From: O2-02-FULL-42-9 sp038043025
Lineage (GTDB): Bacteria > Pseudomonadota > Gammaproteobacteria > UBA12402
DNA: 39,599 nt
NCBI GenBank assembly: GCA_038043025.1
Contig: JBBTCW010000070.1
Span: 1-39,599, forward strand
Direction of reading: 5' to 3'
The position numbers and the translations under genes are program-made. The notes beneath the pieces were generated by a model. It ran no database searches, was not told the DNA's origin, and was given only the letters and a program-made list of their open reading frames with translations. Positions 31,013-39,577 of the stretch are shown one piece after another; the stretch's first letter is position 1, and each line of letters opens with the position of its first letter.

Positions 31013-33237
31013 AGGTAGGAATTGACGCGATCAGCTTTTACACATCGCGTTATTATTTAGATTTAAAATCGTTGGCTGAAAAACGCGACATTGATGTCAA
31101 TAAATTTTACGTGGGTTTAGGTCAAGAAAAAATGTCGGTATCGCCGCCGGATGAAGATATCGTTACGTTAGGCGCGAATGCAGCCAAGCGCGTGTTGCGT
31201 CATGTCGATGTGAATGATATCGATACCTTATTGTTTGCGACGGAATCCGGATTTGATTTAGCGAAATCAGCGGGCGTATATGTGCATAAATTATTAGGAT
31301 TACCGCAACGCTGTCGCGTGTTTGAATTAAAACAAGCATGCTATGCGGGGACGGGCGCGTTGCAATTAGCGACGTCTTGGGTGTCTTGTCATCCGGACAA
31401 AAAAGTGTTGATTGTTGCAGCGGATATTTCTAAATATGCGTTAGAAACCGCAGCCGAATCGTCACAAGGCGCCGGCGCGGTTGCAATGATTATTTCAACG
31501 AATCCGCGACTGTTGGCCATCGAACCGCATTATGGATTATACACCGATGATGTGATGGATTTTTTCCGTCCTAATTATGCATCGAGTGCGATTGTCGAAG
31601 GGCGGTATTCTTCCATGGTTTATTTGCGCGCCTTGGAAAATACCTGGAAACAGTATCAAGCAGAGTCGGGGTTGTCGGCAGATGCGATTGATTATTGTTG
31701 TTATCACAGTCCAGTTCCTCGGTTGGTAGAAAAGGGACATCATCGATGGCGAAAATTAAATAATGCCACGCTGAGCGAAGAGCAGACTCAAGTTGAAGTG
31801 GCCGATACCTTGCAATATGCGCGCCAAATTGGTAACAGTTATTCGGCGGCGTTATATGTGTGTTTAAATTCTCTGTTCGATCATTGTAAAGAGGATTTAA
31901 CGAATAAACGCATTGGCTTATACAGTTATGGATCGGGTTGTGTGGCTGAATATTTTAGTGGTGTCGTGCAACCGGGTTATCGTAAGGTATTGGATAGCGC
32001 ATTCCATAAAAAGCTATTAAAAGCGCGCAAAGAATTGACGTATGATGAGTACGAAGCGTTTTACAAATTTCAATTACCTGAAGATGGCAGCGAATATCAA
32101 ACAAGTCGTTTAGAATCGGGTGAGTTTCGATTGTCGGGCATTAAAGATCATCAGCGTCAATATGAAATCGTGCCTATTCAAAAAAAGCTGAAAAGAGCGT
32201 GTATCATCGACGGTGAATCCTTTTTAGTGAAAGCCATATCGCCAGGTAAGATTATTTTATCGGGCGAACATTCAGTATTGTACGGGGGGCCTGCGCTTGC
32301 AATGGCGGTTGATCGTTTTGCAGAAACGACCATTTCGCCGCAGTTATCTAAAATGATTTCATTTAATTTATTGCAATTGCGGTTTAATGATTCCTTTACG
32401 ATTAAAACATTGCGCGAAGTGAAAAATCGTTTGTTAGGACAATATCAACGATTTTTGCGGGGTGACATTGGCATTCGTGAAGTATTGCAAGCGCCCTTTG
32501 AGTTAACGATTTTTGCGATGATGGATATGATCGACCATTTTAATTCTAAAATTATTGCTGGACTCAATGTTCAAACATCATCGGATATTCCTGTGGGTTG
32601 TGGGATGGGTTCGTCGGCGGCCATGATTTTAAGCGTGTTATATGCCATTTCACGTTATTGTAAATTGAATTTAAGTCCTGAGAAATTTTTTGCATTAGGT
32701 TTTGAAGCAGAGAGTTTGCAGCATGGCAAAACAAGCGGAATCGATTTGCAAATTTCATTAAAGGGCGGTTGTGCGCGCGTTCAGCATGGGCAATGTGAAA
32801 CGCGTGCTCTTCCGTCGGCGCCCCTATACATTGTGAATACGGGGACGCCCAGCGTGAGCACAGGAGAGTGCGGCGAGTATGTTAAAAAACATTTTGCAAA
32901 AGATTCCATTTGGAAATCATTTGAAGCAGTAACTAATGAAATCGATTTGGCTTTGCAACATCAGAATGTTGCAGAGCTTCGACGGCTTGTTCAGGAAAAT
33001 CATCGCTTGTTAGTCGCGATTGGTGTTGTACCTGACAGAGTTCAACGTTTTGTACGGGAAATTGAAAGTATCGGCGCGGCCGCAAAAATTTGTGGGGCAG
33101 GTGCTGTTGCGGGTGATCATGCCGGCATTGTTTTGGTCGTCAGTGAAAATAAAAATGCGATTAACGCGTGTTGTCAACAATATGGGTATGAGCTGATGCC
33201 TGTTCATGGGGAACCTCAAGGTGCCCGAGTCCTTTAA
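31009..33237 (+). CDS. HMG-CoA synthase-mevalonate kinase fusion
   Basis: One frame of 742 codons with two complete enzymes. Residues 1-392 are HMG-CoA synthase: Glu79 in FATES, nucleophile Cys111 in KQACYAGTGALQ, and His234 in YHSPVPRLVEKGH, at almost the same numbers as stand-alone bacterial MvaS. Residues about 405-742 are a GHMP kinase of the mevalonate-kinase type: SPGKIILSGEHSVLYGGPA (412-430), PVGCGMGSSAAM (529-540), catalytic Asp580 in TSGIDLQISLKGG, and motif 3 KICGAGAVAGDHAG. The join around residues 393-404 (KKLKRACIIDGE) contains no good internal start; GTG at V408 lacks a ribosome site. The two activities are non-adjacent pathway steps, with the reductase between them encoded just upstream. 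A sequencing error hiding a stop cannot be fully excluded, but both frames are clean. Confidence 0.9.
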   Translation: MKVGIDAISFYTSRYYLDLKSLAEKRDIDVNKFYVGLGQEKMSVSPPDEDIVTLGANAAKRVLRHVDVNDIDTLLFATESGFDLAKSAGVYVHKLLGLPQRCRVFELKQACYAGTGALQLATSWVSCHPDKKVLIVAADISKYALETAAESSQGAGAVAMIISTNPRLLAIEPHYGLYTDDVMDFFRPNYASSAIVEGRYSSMVYLRALENTWKQYQAESGLSADAIDYCCYHSPVPRLVEKGHHRWRKLNNATLSEEQTQVEVADTLQYARQIGNSYSAALYVCLNSLFDHCKEDLTNKRIGLYSYGSGCVAEYFSGVVQPGYRKVLDSAFHKKLLKARKELTYDEYEAFYKFQLPEDGSEYQTSRLESGEFRLSGIKDHQRQYEIVPIQKKLKRACIIDGESFLVKAISPGKIILSGEHSVLYGGPALAMAVDRFAETTISPQLSKMISFNLLQLRFNDSFTIKTLREVKNRLLGQYQRFLRGDIGIREVLQAPFELTIFAMMDMIDHFNSKIIAGLNVQTSSDIPVGCGMGSSAAMILSVLYAISRYCKLNLSPEKFFALGFEAESLQHGKTSGIDLQISLKGGCARVQHGQCETRALPSAPLYIVNTGTPSVSTGECGEYVKKHFAKDSIWKSFEAVTNEIDLALQHQNVAELRRLVQENHRLLVAIGVVPDRVQRFVREIESIGAAAKICGAGAVAGDHAGIVLVVSENKNAINACCQQYGYELMPVHGEPQGARVL

Positions 33238-34165
33238 AGCAACTGCGCCAGGCAGTATTATGTTAATGGGAGAGCATGCCGTGTTGTATGGCTCTGCCGC
33301 CATTGTGGGTGCGATTGATCACAGAATTTCAGTTGTCTTAACCCCGCGCGCGGATAATCGAATTTGCATTATGTCTGAACGCTTAGGTCACTATCAAACA
33401 TCGATCGATGCTATTACATTAAAAGATCCCTTTCGTTTTGTGTTGGCGGCCATTTTGCAATTTGAAACTGAATTATCCGTTGGATTTGATTTAATGATTC
33501 AATCACAATTTTCAGATCAGTTGGGTTTAGGTTCGTCAGCGGCCGTTACTGTCGCCGTTGTTGCCGTTTTGTTGTCGTGGCTCAGAAAACAAAAAGATCA
33601 AAATAAAATTTACTCGTTGGCATTAGATGCGGTACGTCACGTGCAAAAACTGGGATCGGGTGCTGATGTGGTAGCCAGTATTTTTGGAGGCATTCATTTA
33701 TATCGGCCGGATCCATTTCAGTTGCAAAAAATTGATATCACGTTGCCGCTGCATTTAATATATGTGGGATATAAAACACCGACGGTAGAAGTGGTGAAAC
33801 GCGTAAAGAAAAACGCTCAATCCGATGCCATTTATGAAAAAATGAGTGATATCGTGCGCCAAGGTTACGTTGCGTTACAACAAAAAAATATTGATGCGTT
33901 TGCTAAACTTTGTAATAGACATCAGGCGTTGCAAGTTGCATTGGGCGTGAGCGATGCACAAATCGATGCGCTGTTAACGGAAGCATTAGCCCTGCCTGAT
34001 ATGTTGGGCGGTAAGATTTCGGGGGCAGGTTTGGGGGATTGTATTATGGTGCTCGGTGAAATGCCTAAAAATTATTTTCCGCATAATGCCAAGCAACGTC
34101 AAGCGGGTATTCAACAATTGGATGTTAAAATTTCCGCATCCGGGGTATTCCATGAAACGTCTTGA
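33206..34165 (+). CDS. GHMP kinase, probable phosphomevalonate kinase
   Basis: A 319-residue GHMP kinase. Motif 1 is TAPGSIMLMGEHAVLYGSAA, motif 2 LGLGSSAAVTVAV, and motif 3 GGKISGAGLGDCIMVLG. The segment GSGADVVASIFGGIHLYRP and LIYVGYKTPTVEVVKRVKK are more like phosphomevalonate kinases (SGADVxxSxxGG; xGxKxxTxxxV) than mevalonate kinases. Since a mevalonate kinase is already fused to the synthase, phosphorylation of mevalonate 5-phosphate is the step left to fill. It overlaps the previous gene by 32 bases; GTG at 33221 is an alternative start. It overlaps mvaD by 14 bases. Confidence 0.8.
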   Translation: MGNLKVPESFKATAPGSIMLMGEHAVLYGSAAIVGAIDHRISVVLTPRADNRICIMSERLGHYQTSIDAITLKDPFRFVLAAILQFETELSVGFDLMIQSQFSDQLGLGSSAAVTVAVVAVLLSWLRKQKDQNKIYSLALDAVRHVQKLGSGADVVASIFGGIHLYRPDPFQLQKIDITLPLHLIYVGYKTPTVEVVKRVKKNAQSDAIYEKMSDIVRQGYVALQQKNIDAFAKLCNRHQALQVALGVSDAQIDALLTEALALPDMLGGKISGAGLGDCIMVLGEMPKNYFPHNAKQRQAGIQQLDVKISASGVFHETS

Positions 34166-35132
34166 TGTGGTGAAACAAATTGTGCCCCCTCTATCCTCGT
34201 CGTTGCAAACCGCCAGTGCTTTTGCGCCGGCGAATATTGCATTATGTAAATACTGGGGAAAACGCGATAGTGAATTAAATTTGCCGATGACCTCGAGTTT
34301 ATCGGTGAGTTTGGGCGACAAAGGGACATGCACGAAAATTTCTGTGAACGATCAAGATAAAATTATTTTAAATGGCGATATGTTGTCGCTCGATTTGCCA
34401 TTCGCAAAACGATTGATTGCTTATTTAGATTTATTTCGCACTCAAGATCATTTGCATTTTTCGATTGAGACGACGAATAATATTCCTACCGGAGCTGGAG
34501 TCGCATCGTCGGCGAGTGGATTTGCGGCGTTAGTATTGGCCTTGGATAAATTATTTCAATGGCAATTGGATAAAAAATACTTGTCGATTTTGGCGCGGTT
34601 GGGTAGTGGTAGCGCATGTCGGTCATTGTGGCAAGGATTTGTGAAATGGCATGTAGGCGTGCGGGTGGATGGAATGGATAGTGTCGCGGAGCCTTTGTCG
34701 ATTGAGTGGCCAAATTTTCGCATGGGGCTATTAATTTTTTCAGAAAAAGAAAAATCGATGGGCTCGCGCGAAGCGATGCAGCGCGTCGTTGCCACATCGC
34801 GTTTTTATAAAGAATGGCCTGCGCAAGTGGCCGATGATTTAAACATAATAGAGCAAGCATTATCGCAACAGGATTTTGATTTGTTAGGAAAAACGGCAGA
34901 ATCCAATGCGCTTGCCATGCATGCAACGCTGTTAACAGCGCAGCCGCCGATATCCTATTATTTGCCGGAAACCATAGCAGCGATGCAGCGGGTGTGGCGT
35001 TTGCGTGCGCAAGGCGTATCTGTTTATTTTACACAAGATGCAGGGCCGAATTTAAAGTTGTTGTTTTTGTCGAAAGATGAAAAAATCATTAAAGAAAATT
35101 TTTCAAACGTAGAAGTGATTCAATGCCGATGA
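34152..35132 (+). CDS. mvaD: Diphosphomevalonate decarboxylase
   Basis: ATP-dependent decarboxylation of mevalonate diphosphate to IPP. The motifs are all in place: FAPANIALCKYWGKRD with the substrate-binding Tyr/Lys, GAGVASSASGFAAL for ATP/phosphate, GSGSACRSLWQGFVKW, and the catalytic Asp in YFTQDAGPN. I choose the ATG at 34152 (MKRLDVVKQ, 326 residues), which overlaps the preceding gene by 14 bases; the frame is open from 34056, but that part belongs to the kinase gene in another frame. It overlaps idi by 10 bases. Confidence 0.95.
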   Translation: MKRLDVVKQIVPPLSSSLQTASAFAPANIALCKYWGKRDSELNLPMTSSLSVSLGDKGTCTKISVNDQDKIILNGDMLSLDLPFAKRLIAYLDLFRTQDHLHFSIETTNNIPTGAGVASSASGFAALVLALDKLFQWQLDKKYLSILARLGSGSACRSLWQGFVKWHVGVRVDGMDSVAEPLSIEWPNFRMGLLIFSEKEKSMGSREAMQRVVATSRFYKEWPAQVADDLNIIEQALSQQDFDLLGKTAESNALAMHATLLTAQPPISYYLPETIAAMQRVWRLRAQGVSVYFTQDAGPNLKLLFLSKDEKIIKENFSNVEVIQCR

Positions 35133-35647
35133 AAGAAGATATCATTTTAGTCAACGAACAAGATCAAGCCGTGGGTCAATGCGAAAAACATCGCGCGCAT
35201 GAGTTGGGATTATGTCATCGTGCGTTTTCAGTATTTATTTTTAGACGTGTTGATCAAGGGTTGGAAGTGTTGTTGCAAAAACGACAAGCAACGAAATATC
35301 ATAGTGCGGGATTGTGGACAAACACCTGCTGTGGTCATCCGCGTCCCGGTGAAACGATTGTCGTGGCGGCAGAGAGGCGGTTACGAGAAGAAATGGGCTT
35401 TTCAGTTTCTCTGATGGAAGTGGGGGTATTTCATTATCAAGCGTCGCTGCATGAGAATATGATTGAAAATGAAATTGATCATGTGCTGATGGGTCTATAT
35501 AATAATGAAGTTATTGATCCGAATGAAAAAGAAGTGATGGAGTTTCGTTGGGCAGATGTTGAGGCATTACAAACGAATTCAGCAGATTATACGGTTTGGT
35601 TTGATCAGGCATTGAAAATAGCGTTGGATTGTCATTCCGCGGCATGA
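35123..35647 (+). CDS. idi: Isopentenyl-diphosphate isomerase, type 1
   Basis: Interconverts IPP and DMAPP. The 174-residue Nudix-fold protein shows the catalytic Cys69 in TNTCCGHPRPGE, the Nudix-like AAERRLREEMG, and the second catalytic Glu117 in ENEIDHVLMG. The metal-binding His residues are present (CHRAF, GHP). It is the last gene of the mevalonate operon, so the operon makes both C5 building blocks from HMG-CoA; only acetoacetyl-CoA formation is not encoded here. Its last codons lie inside a dispersed GC repeat (35628-35732), which may have altered the C-terminus. Confidence 0.96.
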   Translation: MPMKEDIILVNEQDQAVGQCEKHRAHELGLCHRAFSVFIFRRVDQGLEVLLQKRQATKYHSAGLWTNTCCGHPRPGETIVVAAERRLREEMGFSVSLMEVGVFHYQASLHENMIENEIDHVLMGLYNNEVIDPNEKEVMEFRWADVEALQTNSADYTVWFDQALKIALDCHSAA

Positions 35648-35732
35648 CTTTTTTTGTTTTGTCATCCCGCGGCTTGACCGCGGGATCCAGCGAAATTCTC
35701 CTGGATGCCGCGATCAAGTCGCGGCATGACAG
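35628..35732. repeat. Paired dispersed GC hairpins after idi
   Basis: ATCCCGCGG-CTTGA-CCGCGGGAT (35664-35686) and ATGCCGCGA-TCAAG-TCGCGGCAT (35705-35727) are perfect 9-bp hairpins, in opposite orientation to each other. A further half copy (tcattccgcggcatgac, 35631-35647) overlaps the idi stop. This matches the common interspersed tcatcccgcg-cttga-cgcgggatcc type of repeat. It may also terminate the mevalonate transcript; the T run at 35649-35655 lies before, not after, the hairpins. Confidence 0.8.
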
Positions 35733-35794
35733 AATCCAGAAGATGATAAATTGCGCCGCAGCGTTGATTCGCCGGTTTTGGGAGAAAAAAGATT

Positions 35795-36073
35795 ATGAAA
35801 TTTTTAATTGCGTTATTCGCCGTGTTATTTTTAGTGCTGCAATATAAATTATGGTTTCAATCGGATTCTGTTATTGCTAGCATTCAGTTGCATAAAGCGG
35901 TGGTAAAAGAGCAAAAGGTAAATGATCAATTGAGTAAGCGCAATCAAAAGTTGGCGGCAAAGATTTATGATTTGCAGCACACGAAAGCATCTACAGAAGC
36001 TTTGGCGAGAGAGCATATTGGTATGGTCAAGCCCGGCGAACAGTATTATCAATTTGTAAAAACGGAGAAATAA
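35795..36073 (+). CDS. ftsB: Cell division protein FtsB
   Basis: Bitopic divisome protein that links FtsL and FtsQ. At 92 residues it has the expected layout: a short N-terminal hydrophobic segment (residues 3-20), then a coiled coil (SIQLHKAVVKEQKVNDQLSKRN) and the C-terminal ALAREHIGMVKPGEQYYQFV, very typical of FtsB. GGGAG precedes the ATG at good distance. Its stop overlaps the surE start as TAATG; in many relatives ispD, ispF and truD lie between them. Confidence 0.92.
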   Translation: MKFLIALFAVLFLVLQYKLWFQSDSVIASIQLHKAVVKEQKVNDQLSKRNQKLAAKIYDLQHTKASTEALAREHIGMVKPGEQYYQFVKTEK

Positions 36074-36819
36074 TGAAAATCTTAATTAGTAACGACGATG
36101 GTTGTCAAGCGCCCGGCATTTTATGTTTGGCCAAGGTGTTAAAAGAGATTGCAGATGTAGTGATTGCCGCGCCCGATCGTAATCGCAGTGGCGCAAGTAA
36201 TTCGCTTACATTAGAGCGGCCATTGAGAGTCAAAGAAATGGGGGAGAATCATTATTCGATTAGTGGTACGCCGACCGATTGCGTGCATATCGCGGTGAGT
36301 ACATTGTTAGATGAGCCGCCCGATATGGTTGTATCGGGAATCAATCAAGGGCCGAATCTGGGCGATGATATTTTATATTCGGGTACGGTTGCCGCTGCCA
36401 TTGAAGGGCGTTCGTTAGGGATGCCCTCGATCGCCGTATCATTAAATTTTCCCGCAGTGCATTATGAAACCGCGGCACAAGTCGTCAAAAATTTAGTGAT
36501 AAAATTAGCGAAAGGATCGTTGCCCTCGAACACCATTTTAAATGTGAATGTGCCAGATGTGCCGTTGTCTGAATTAGGTGAATATGAAATCACACGGTTA
36601 GGAACACGTCATCGTGCAGAGCCGTGCATCAAACAACGAGATCCGCGCGGCAATGATATTTATTGGATTGGTGAATTAGGGCCAGAAGCAGATGCAGGTG
36701 CCGGCACTGATTTTTATGCCATTCGAGCCAATCATGTTTCTGTGACGCCACTACGTTTAGATTGGACAGATTTTAAATCGTTCGATCATGTGGCGGAATG
36801 GGTGCGGGATTTGAATTGA
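36073..36819 (+). CDS. surE: 5'/3'-nucleotidase SurE
   Basis: Stationary-phase survival nucleotidase that dephosphorylates nucleoside monophosphates and short polyphosphate. The 248-residue sequence has the metal-binding N-terminus ILISNDDGCQAPGI, the Ser/Asn site in RNRSGASNSLTL, and VVSGINQGPNLGDDILYSGTVAAA. Translation is coupled to ftsB (TAATG). In the standard gammaproteobacterial order pcm, nlpD and rpoS follow; here only a LysM protein gene follows after 93 bases. Confidence 0.97.
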   Translation: MKILISNDDGCQAPGILCLAKVLKEIADVVIAAPDRNRSGASNSLTLERPLRVKEMGENHYSISGTPTDCVHIAVSTLLDEPPDMVVSGINQGPNLGDDILYSGTVAAAIEGRSLGMPSIAVSLNFPAVHYETAAQVVKNLVIKLAKGSLPSNTILNVNVPDVPLSELGEYEITRLGTRHRAEPCIKQRDPRGNDIYWIGELGPEADAGAGTDFYAIRANHVSVTPLRLDWTDFKSFDHVAEWVRDLN

Positions 36820-36912
36820 TTCACCTGTCGCGGGATGATGAAACTTGCTTGCAATATTCCTCAATTTCAGCCATTCTATTTACAGGGATAGTATTTTTAG
36901 GGAGAAAGCCAA

Positions 36913-37485
36913 ATGGATTGGCGCGTTGGGATTCTATCGGGGTGTGTATTAAATTTATATGCGGCGGTTGCTGTTTTTGCACTCGCGCCTGTTCGCGATG
37001 ATGTGCTTCATTATGTCAAACCAAAAAGCACGGTGATGAAAGTACTTGCTCCATCTGCGCGCACCGTTGCGCCGATTAAGAATGAAGCCGGCCATTATTC
37101 TACACCCAGCGAAAAACTCAGCCGCGCGTATGATAAATTATCAGACGAACATGCGCCTGAGGAGGATGGTCGTTATCTCAAAGTCACCATGCGTCGTGTT
37201 CAACATAATGATGCCGTACAGAATATCGCGCCTATTGATGACGAGGATTCTCATTACATTAAGCCAAAACCGGATCAACGTATAATCTCAGCCGATCCTT
37301 TACCTCCTGTGCGTGATGCGACGACGGAAGTGCTTGATCATCGTGCTTATCATCTCGTTCTTGCGCATGAAACCATTTATTCCATTGCGCGGCACTACCA
37401 TACGAGTTCTGATCGCTTAGCAAAGATAAATAAATTGCAAAAACCTTATCACTTGACGTTGGCTCAAAAGATTTATTTGTTTTAA
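36913..37485 (+). CDS. LysM-domain protein in the nlpD position
   Basis: A 190-residue protein with an AGGGAG ribosome site. The N-terminus has a hydrophobic segment (residues 5-24), likely a signal anchor. The C-terminal ~45 residues are a LysM peptidoglycan-binding domain (YHLVLAHETIYSIARHYHTS ... LAQKIYLF). Between them three to four degenerate repeats of the form AP-(I/V)-xxExxHY-xxPK occur (APVRDDVLHYVKPK, APIKNEAGHYSTP, APIDDEDSHYIKPK). Position after surE suggests an NlpD relative, but the M23 (LytM) domain that activates amidases is absent, and there is no lipobox. It may only bind the cell wall. Confidence 0.75.
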   Translation: MDWRVGILSGCVLNLYAAVAVFALAPVRDDVLHYVKPKSTVMKVLAPSARTVAPIKNEAGHYSTPSEKLSRAYDKLSDEHAPEEDGRYLKVTMRRVQHNDAVQNIAPIDDEDSHYIKPKPDQRIISADPLPPVRDATTEVLDHRAYHLVLAHETIYSIARHYHTSSDRLAKINKLQKPYHLTLAQKIYLF

Positions 37486-37518
37486 AGTGAGTAATCGCTT
37501 ACAAAATTTTAATCCTTG

Positions 37519-37643
37519 CAGCTCTGAGCTGCGGATAGTGAGTCACAGCAAGGCTTCTAGGGATGGTAATTTCAGCAGCTCTGAGCTGCGGATAGCGAGT
37601 CACAGCAAGGCTTCTAGCGTAAGTTATAAGCGTAAGTTATAAA
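37519..37643. repeat. CAGCTCTGAGCTG pair and 13-bp tandem repeat
   Basis: CAGCTCTGAGCTGCGGATAG occurs at 37519 and again (one base different) at 37576, each followed by cgagtcacagcaaggcttctag or a close variant. The 57-bp spacing equals one of the spacings in the array at 14607. Behind it GCGTAAGTTATAA is repeated twice (37617-37643). It lies between convergent genes. Confidence 0.8.
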
Positions 37644-37649
37644 AGACTA

Positions 37650-38462
37650 CTATTCTTCGAAATACTTATACTTTTCCACATTAAAGATATGCAAAACACA
37701 AAACATAAATATGAATACGATAATCGCACAGAGTGTTCTAAAAAACTGTACGGGAAAACCAACATAGCGAGCAAATACATCATAATTTATAACAGATGCA
37801 GGGTAAAAATCACCCGCTGGCACAATAAGTCCCGCTAATATCGCGTATACAATAAAGGTGATTCCAACCACCATAAAACCCACATTGATCATTGTCGACT
37901 GGATATCCCTTATTTCCGGTTTTCTTTGCCACACCAGAAGCGAGATCCCTGTTAGCAAAGCGCCTGGAAATCCGATAAAATATCGAGCCAATATTTCACC
38001 GACTTTAAAGTATTCTTGATGTCTGGCAAGAACATGATAAAACCCGAACAATGGCAGCATCATGAGAATACCGACAAACAATATGGATAAGGATAATAAT
38101 GCGTAGGCAACCCATCGGCACAGTTTATGACAATCATAAACTAAAACTAAAGACCAAACACCAAATTGCAATAAAAAGATGAAAGAGGCATAAGTGAATA
38201 TATTTCTCACAAAAAACACAATACCAATGGCAGCCGGCACCCAATCACTTGTTTTATGCAGCACCAATAACATGTCAATCCATTCATTAAATCCATGCAA
38301 AACGCCAAATATACCCAGTAACCAAAAATAACGGCCTATCGTAAACTTACTATTAGCATCTGATTGAATAATGATGAGCGAACCAAAAAGAAAAAATGCA
38401 GCACCATAAATAAAAAAAAGTATTCCCATGTGTTGACGAATTATTTCTATTAAATAACCCAT
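37650..38462 (-). CDS. Seven-helix membrane protein, sensor-like
   Basis: I choose the ATG at 38462 (MGYLIEIIRQHMG), with AAGGA 8 bases upstream, giving 270 residues; a longer frame starts at 38501. About seven hydrophobic segments cover the whole protein, with short charged loops and no soluble domain. GRYFWLLGIFGVLHGFNEWIDML and the last-helix region resemble the N-terminal 7-helix membrane modules that precede PAS/kinase domains in some histidine kinases, but no kinase, PAS or GGDEF part follows. It is divergent from the heme-binding-domain gene at 38564 with 101 bp between, so the two may work together. Function unknown. Confidence 0.6.
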   Translation of the reverse strand: MGYLIEIIRQHMGILFFIYGAAFFLFGSLIIIQSDANSKFTIGRYFWLLGIFGVLHGFNEWIDMLLVLHKTSDWVPAAIGIVFFVRNIFTYASFIFLLQFGVWSLVLVYDCHKLCRWVAYALLSLSILFVGILMMLPLFGFYHVLARHQEYFKVGEILARYFIGFPGALLTGISLLVWQRKPEIRDIQSTMINVGFMVVGITFIVYAILAGLIVPAGDFYPASVINYDVFARYVGFPVQFFRTLCAIIVFIFMFCVLHIFNVEKYKYFEE

Positions 38463-38563
38463 TTTTTTATCCTTACTCCTGCTATATCGCTTCACTACCA
38501 TTGCTATTTTGGCATGACTAATATATCTTTATTAAAGCTAACACATTTAGCAGGGAAATACAC

Positions 38564-39550
38564 ATGGAAAAATCGAAATATTTCATCATACTCTCTATTG
38601 TACTATTGCTGATAGGATGTGCTTTTGCACAAACTTTGCCGAACGATTATTCAATCTCAACAAAAGAAAACCTACTTGCAAAGAAAATCAACACACCACA
38701 GCCGGGCGAATATTTGACAATAGTCAAACCCGAACGGCCTGCTAAAACATTCTTTTTGATGTCAAGATTTATACAAAAAGCTCCTATCATCGATGGACGG
38801 GTTGATAATGCCATTTGGCAAAAAACACCGTCCGTGACTGTCTTAGATTATGCATCTCAACGACCTATTACCATACAATCAGTTCATACGAAAAATAAAA
38901 TTTTCTTATTAGTAAGATATCCAGACGCCGCGCCGTCAGTAACACATGAATCATTAACCTGGGATTATAATGAAGGAATATACAAACAAGCCAATGATCG
39001 GGAGGATGTCTGCATCATCAAATGGAGTATGGTAGGCAACAACATCAATTTGTCACTGCAAAATCCCGTGCCTCACAAAGCAGATATTTGGTTTTGGAAA
39101 GCAAAAAGAACAAACCCTGTCGGTTATGCTGATGATAAATCTCAATTACTCTCAGACACTCCTGTGCCGCAATCCAATCCTGTTAAATCACCCAATAACA
39201 CAACCTATTACTTACAACGACAAGGAGATAGCGGAACACCCGCATATGATGAACAATTTGTTTTTGAATACCGCGGCGACGTTATTGATAAATTTCATCC
39301 TTTGCAACCCACGGGTAGTCGCGCCGATGTCCGCGCTAATGGAGTTTGGGATAACGGGTTTTGGACCATTGAATTTGAAAGAAATCTTCAAACCGAACAT
39401 ACGGATGATGTTTTATTTCAAATCGGAAAATCTTATCTGCTGGGTATTAGCTTATATGAGATTACCAATGCGGGCATTCGGCCTGAACTGTCACAACCAT
39501 TATACAAAGCAGGCGATATTTATGATCACATTTTATTAACGATAAAATAA
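38564..39550 (+). CDS. Exported ethylbenzene-dehydrogenase-type heme-binding domain protein
   Basis: A 328-residue exported protein. The N-terminal hydrophobic segment ends in LIGC (Cys19), a fair lipobox; cleavage after AFA (residue 22) by signal peptidase I is the alternative. From about residue 70 the sequence follows the EB_dh family (heme-binding gamma subunits of ethylbenzene/DMSO-type dehydrogenases and c-cytochrome-associated domains): APIIDGRVDNAIWQKTP, then NKIFLLVRYPDAAPS, EDVCIIKWSM, and KADIWFWKAKRTNPVGYADD. No C-x-x-C-H heme c motif is present, so any heme would be b-type through a Met/Lys pair. A catalytic molybdenum subunit is not nearby. The Cys-rich GCxxCH stretch seen in many relatives is missing here. 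Confidence 0.75.
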   Translation: MEKSKYFIILSIVLLLIGCAFAQTLPNDYSISTKENLLAKKINTPQPGEYLTIVKPERPAKTFFLMSRFIQKAPIIDGRVDNAIWQKTPSVTVLDYASQRPITIQSVHTKNKIFLLVRYPDAAPSVTHESLTWDYNEGIYKQANDREDVCIIKWSMVGNNINLSLQNPVPHKADIWFWKAKRTNPVGYADDKSQLLSDTPVPQSNPVKSPNNTTYYLQRQGDSGTPAYDEQFVFEYRGDVIDKFHPLQPTGSRADVRANGVWDNGFWTIEFERNLQTEHTDDVLFQIGKSYLLGISLYEITNAGIRPELSQPLYKAGDIYDHILLTIK

Positions 39551-39551
39551 A

Positions 39552-39577
39552 AATCCCCGCCGCAAGCGGCATGGGTT
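39552..39577. terminator. GCCGCAAGCGGC hairpin after the last gene
   Basis: CCCCGCCGC-AA-GCGGCATGGG forms a stem with a small bulge, followed by tttat. It belongs to the same dispersed family as 4469-4488 and may terminate the heme-binding-domain gene. Confidence 0.5.
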
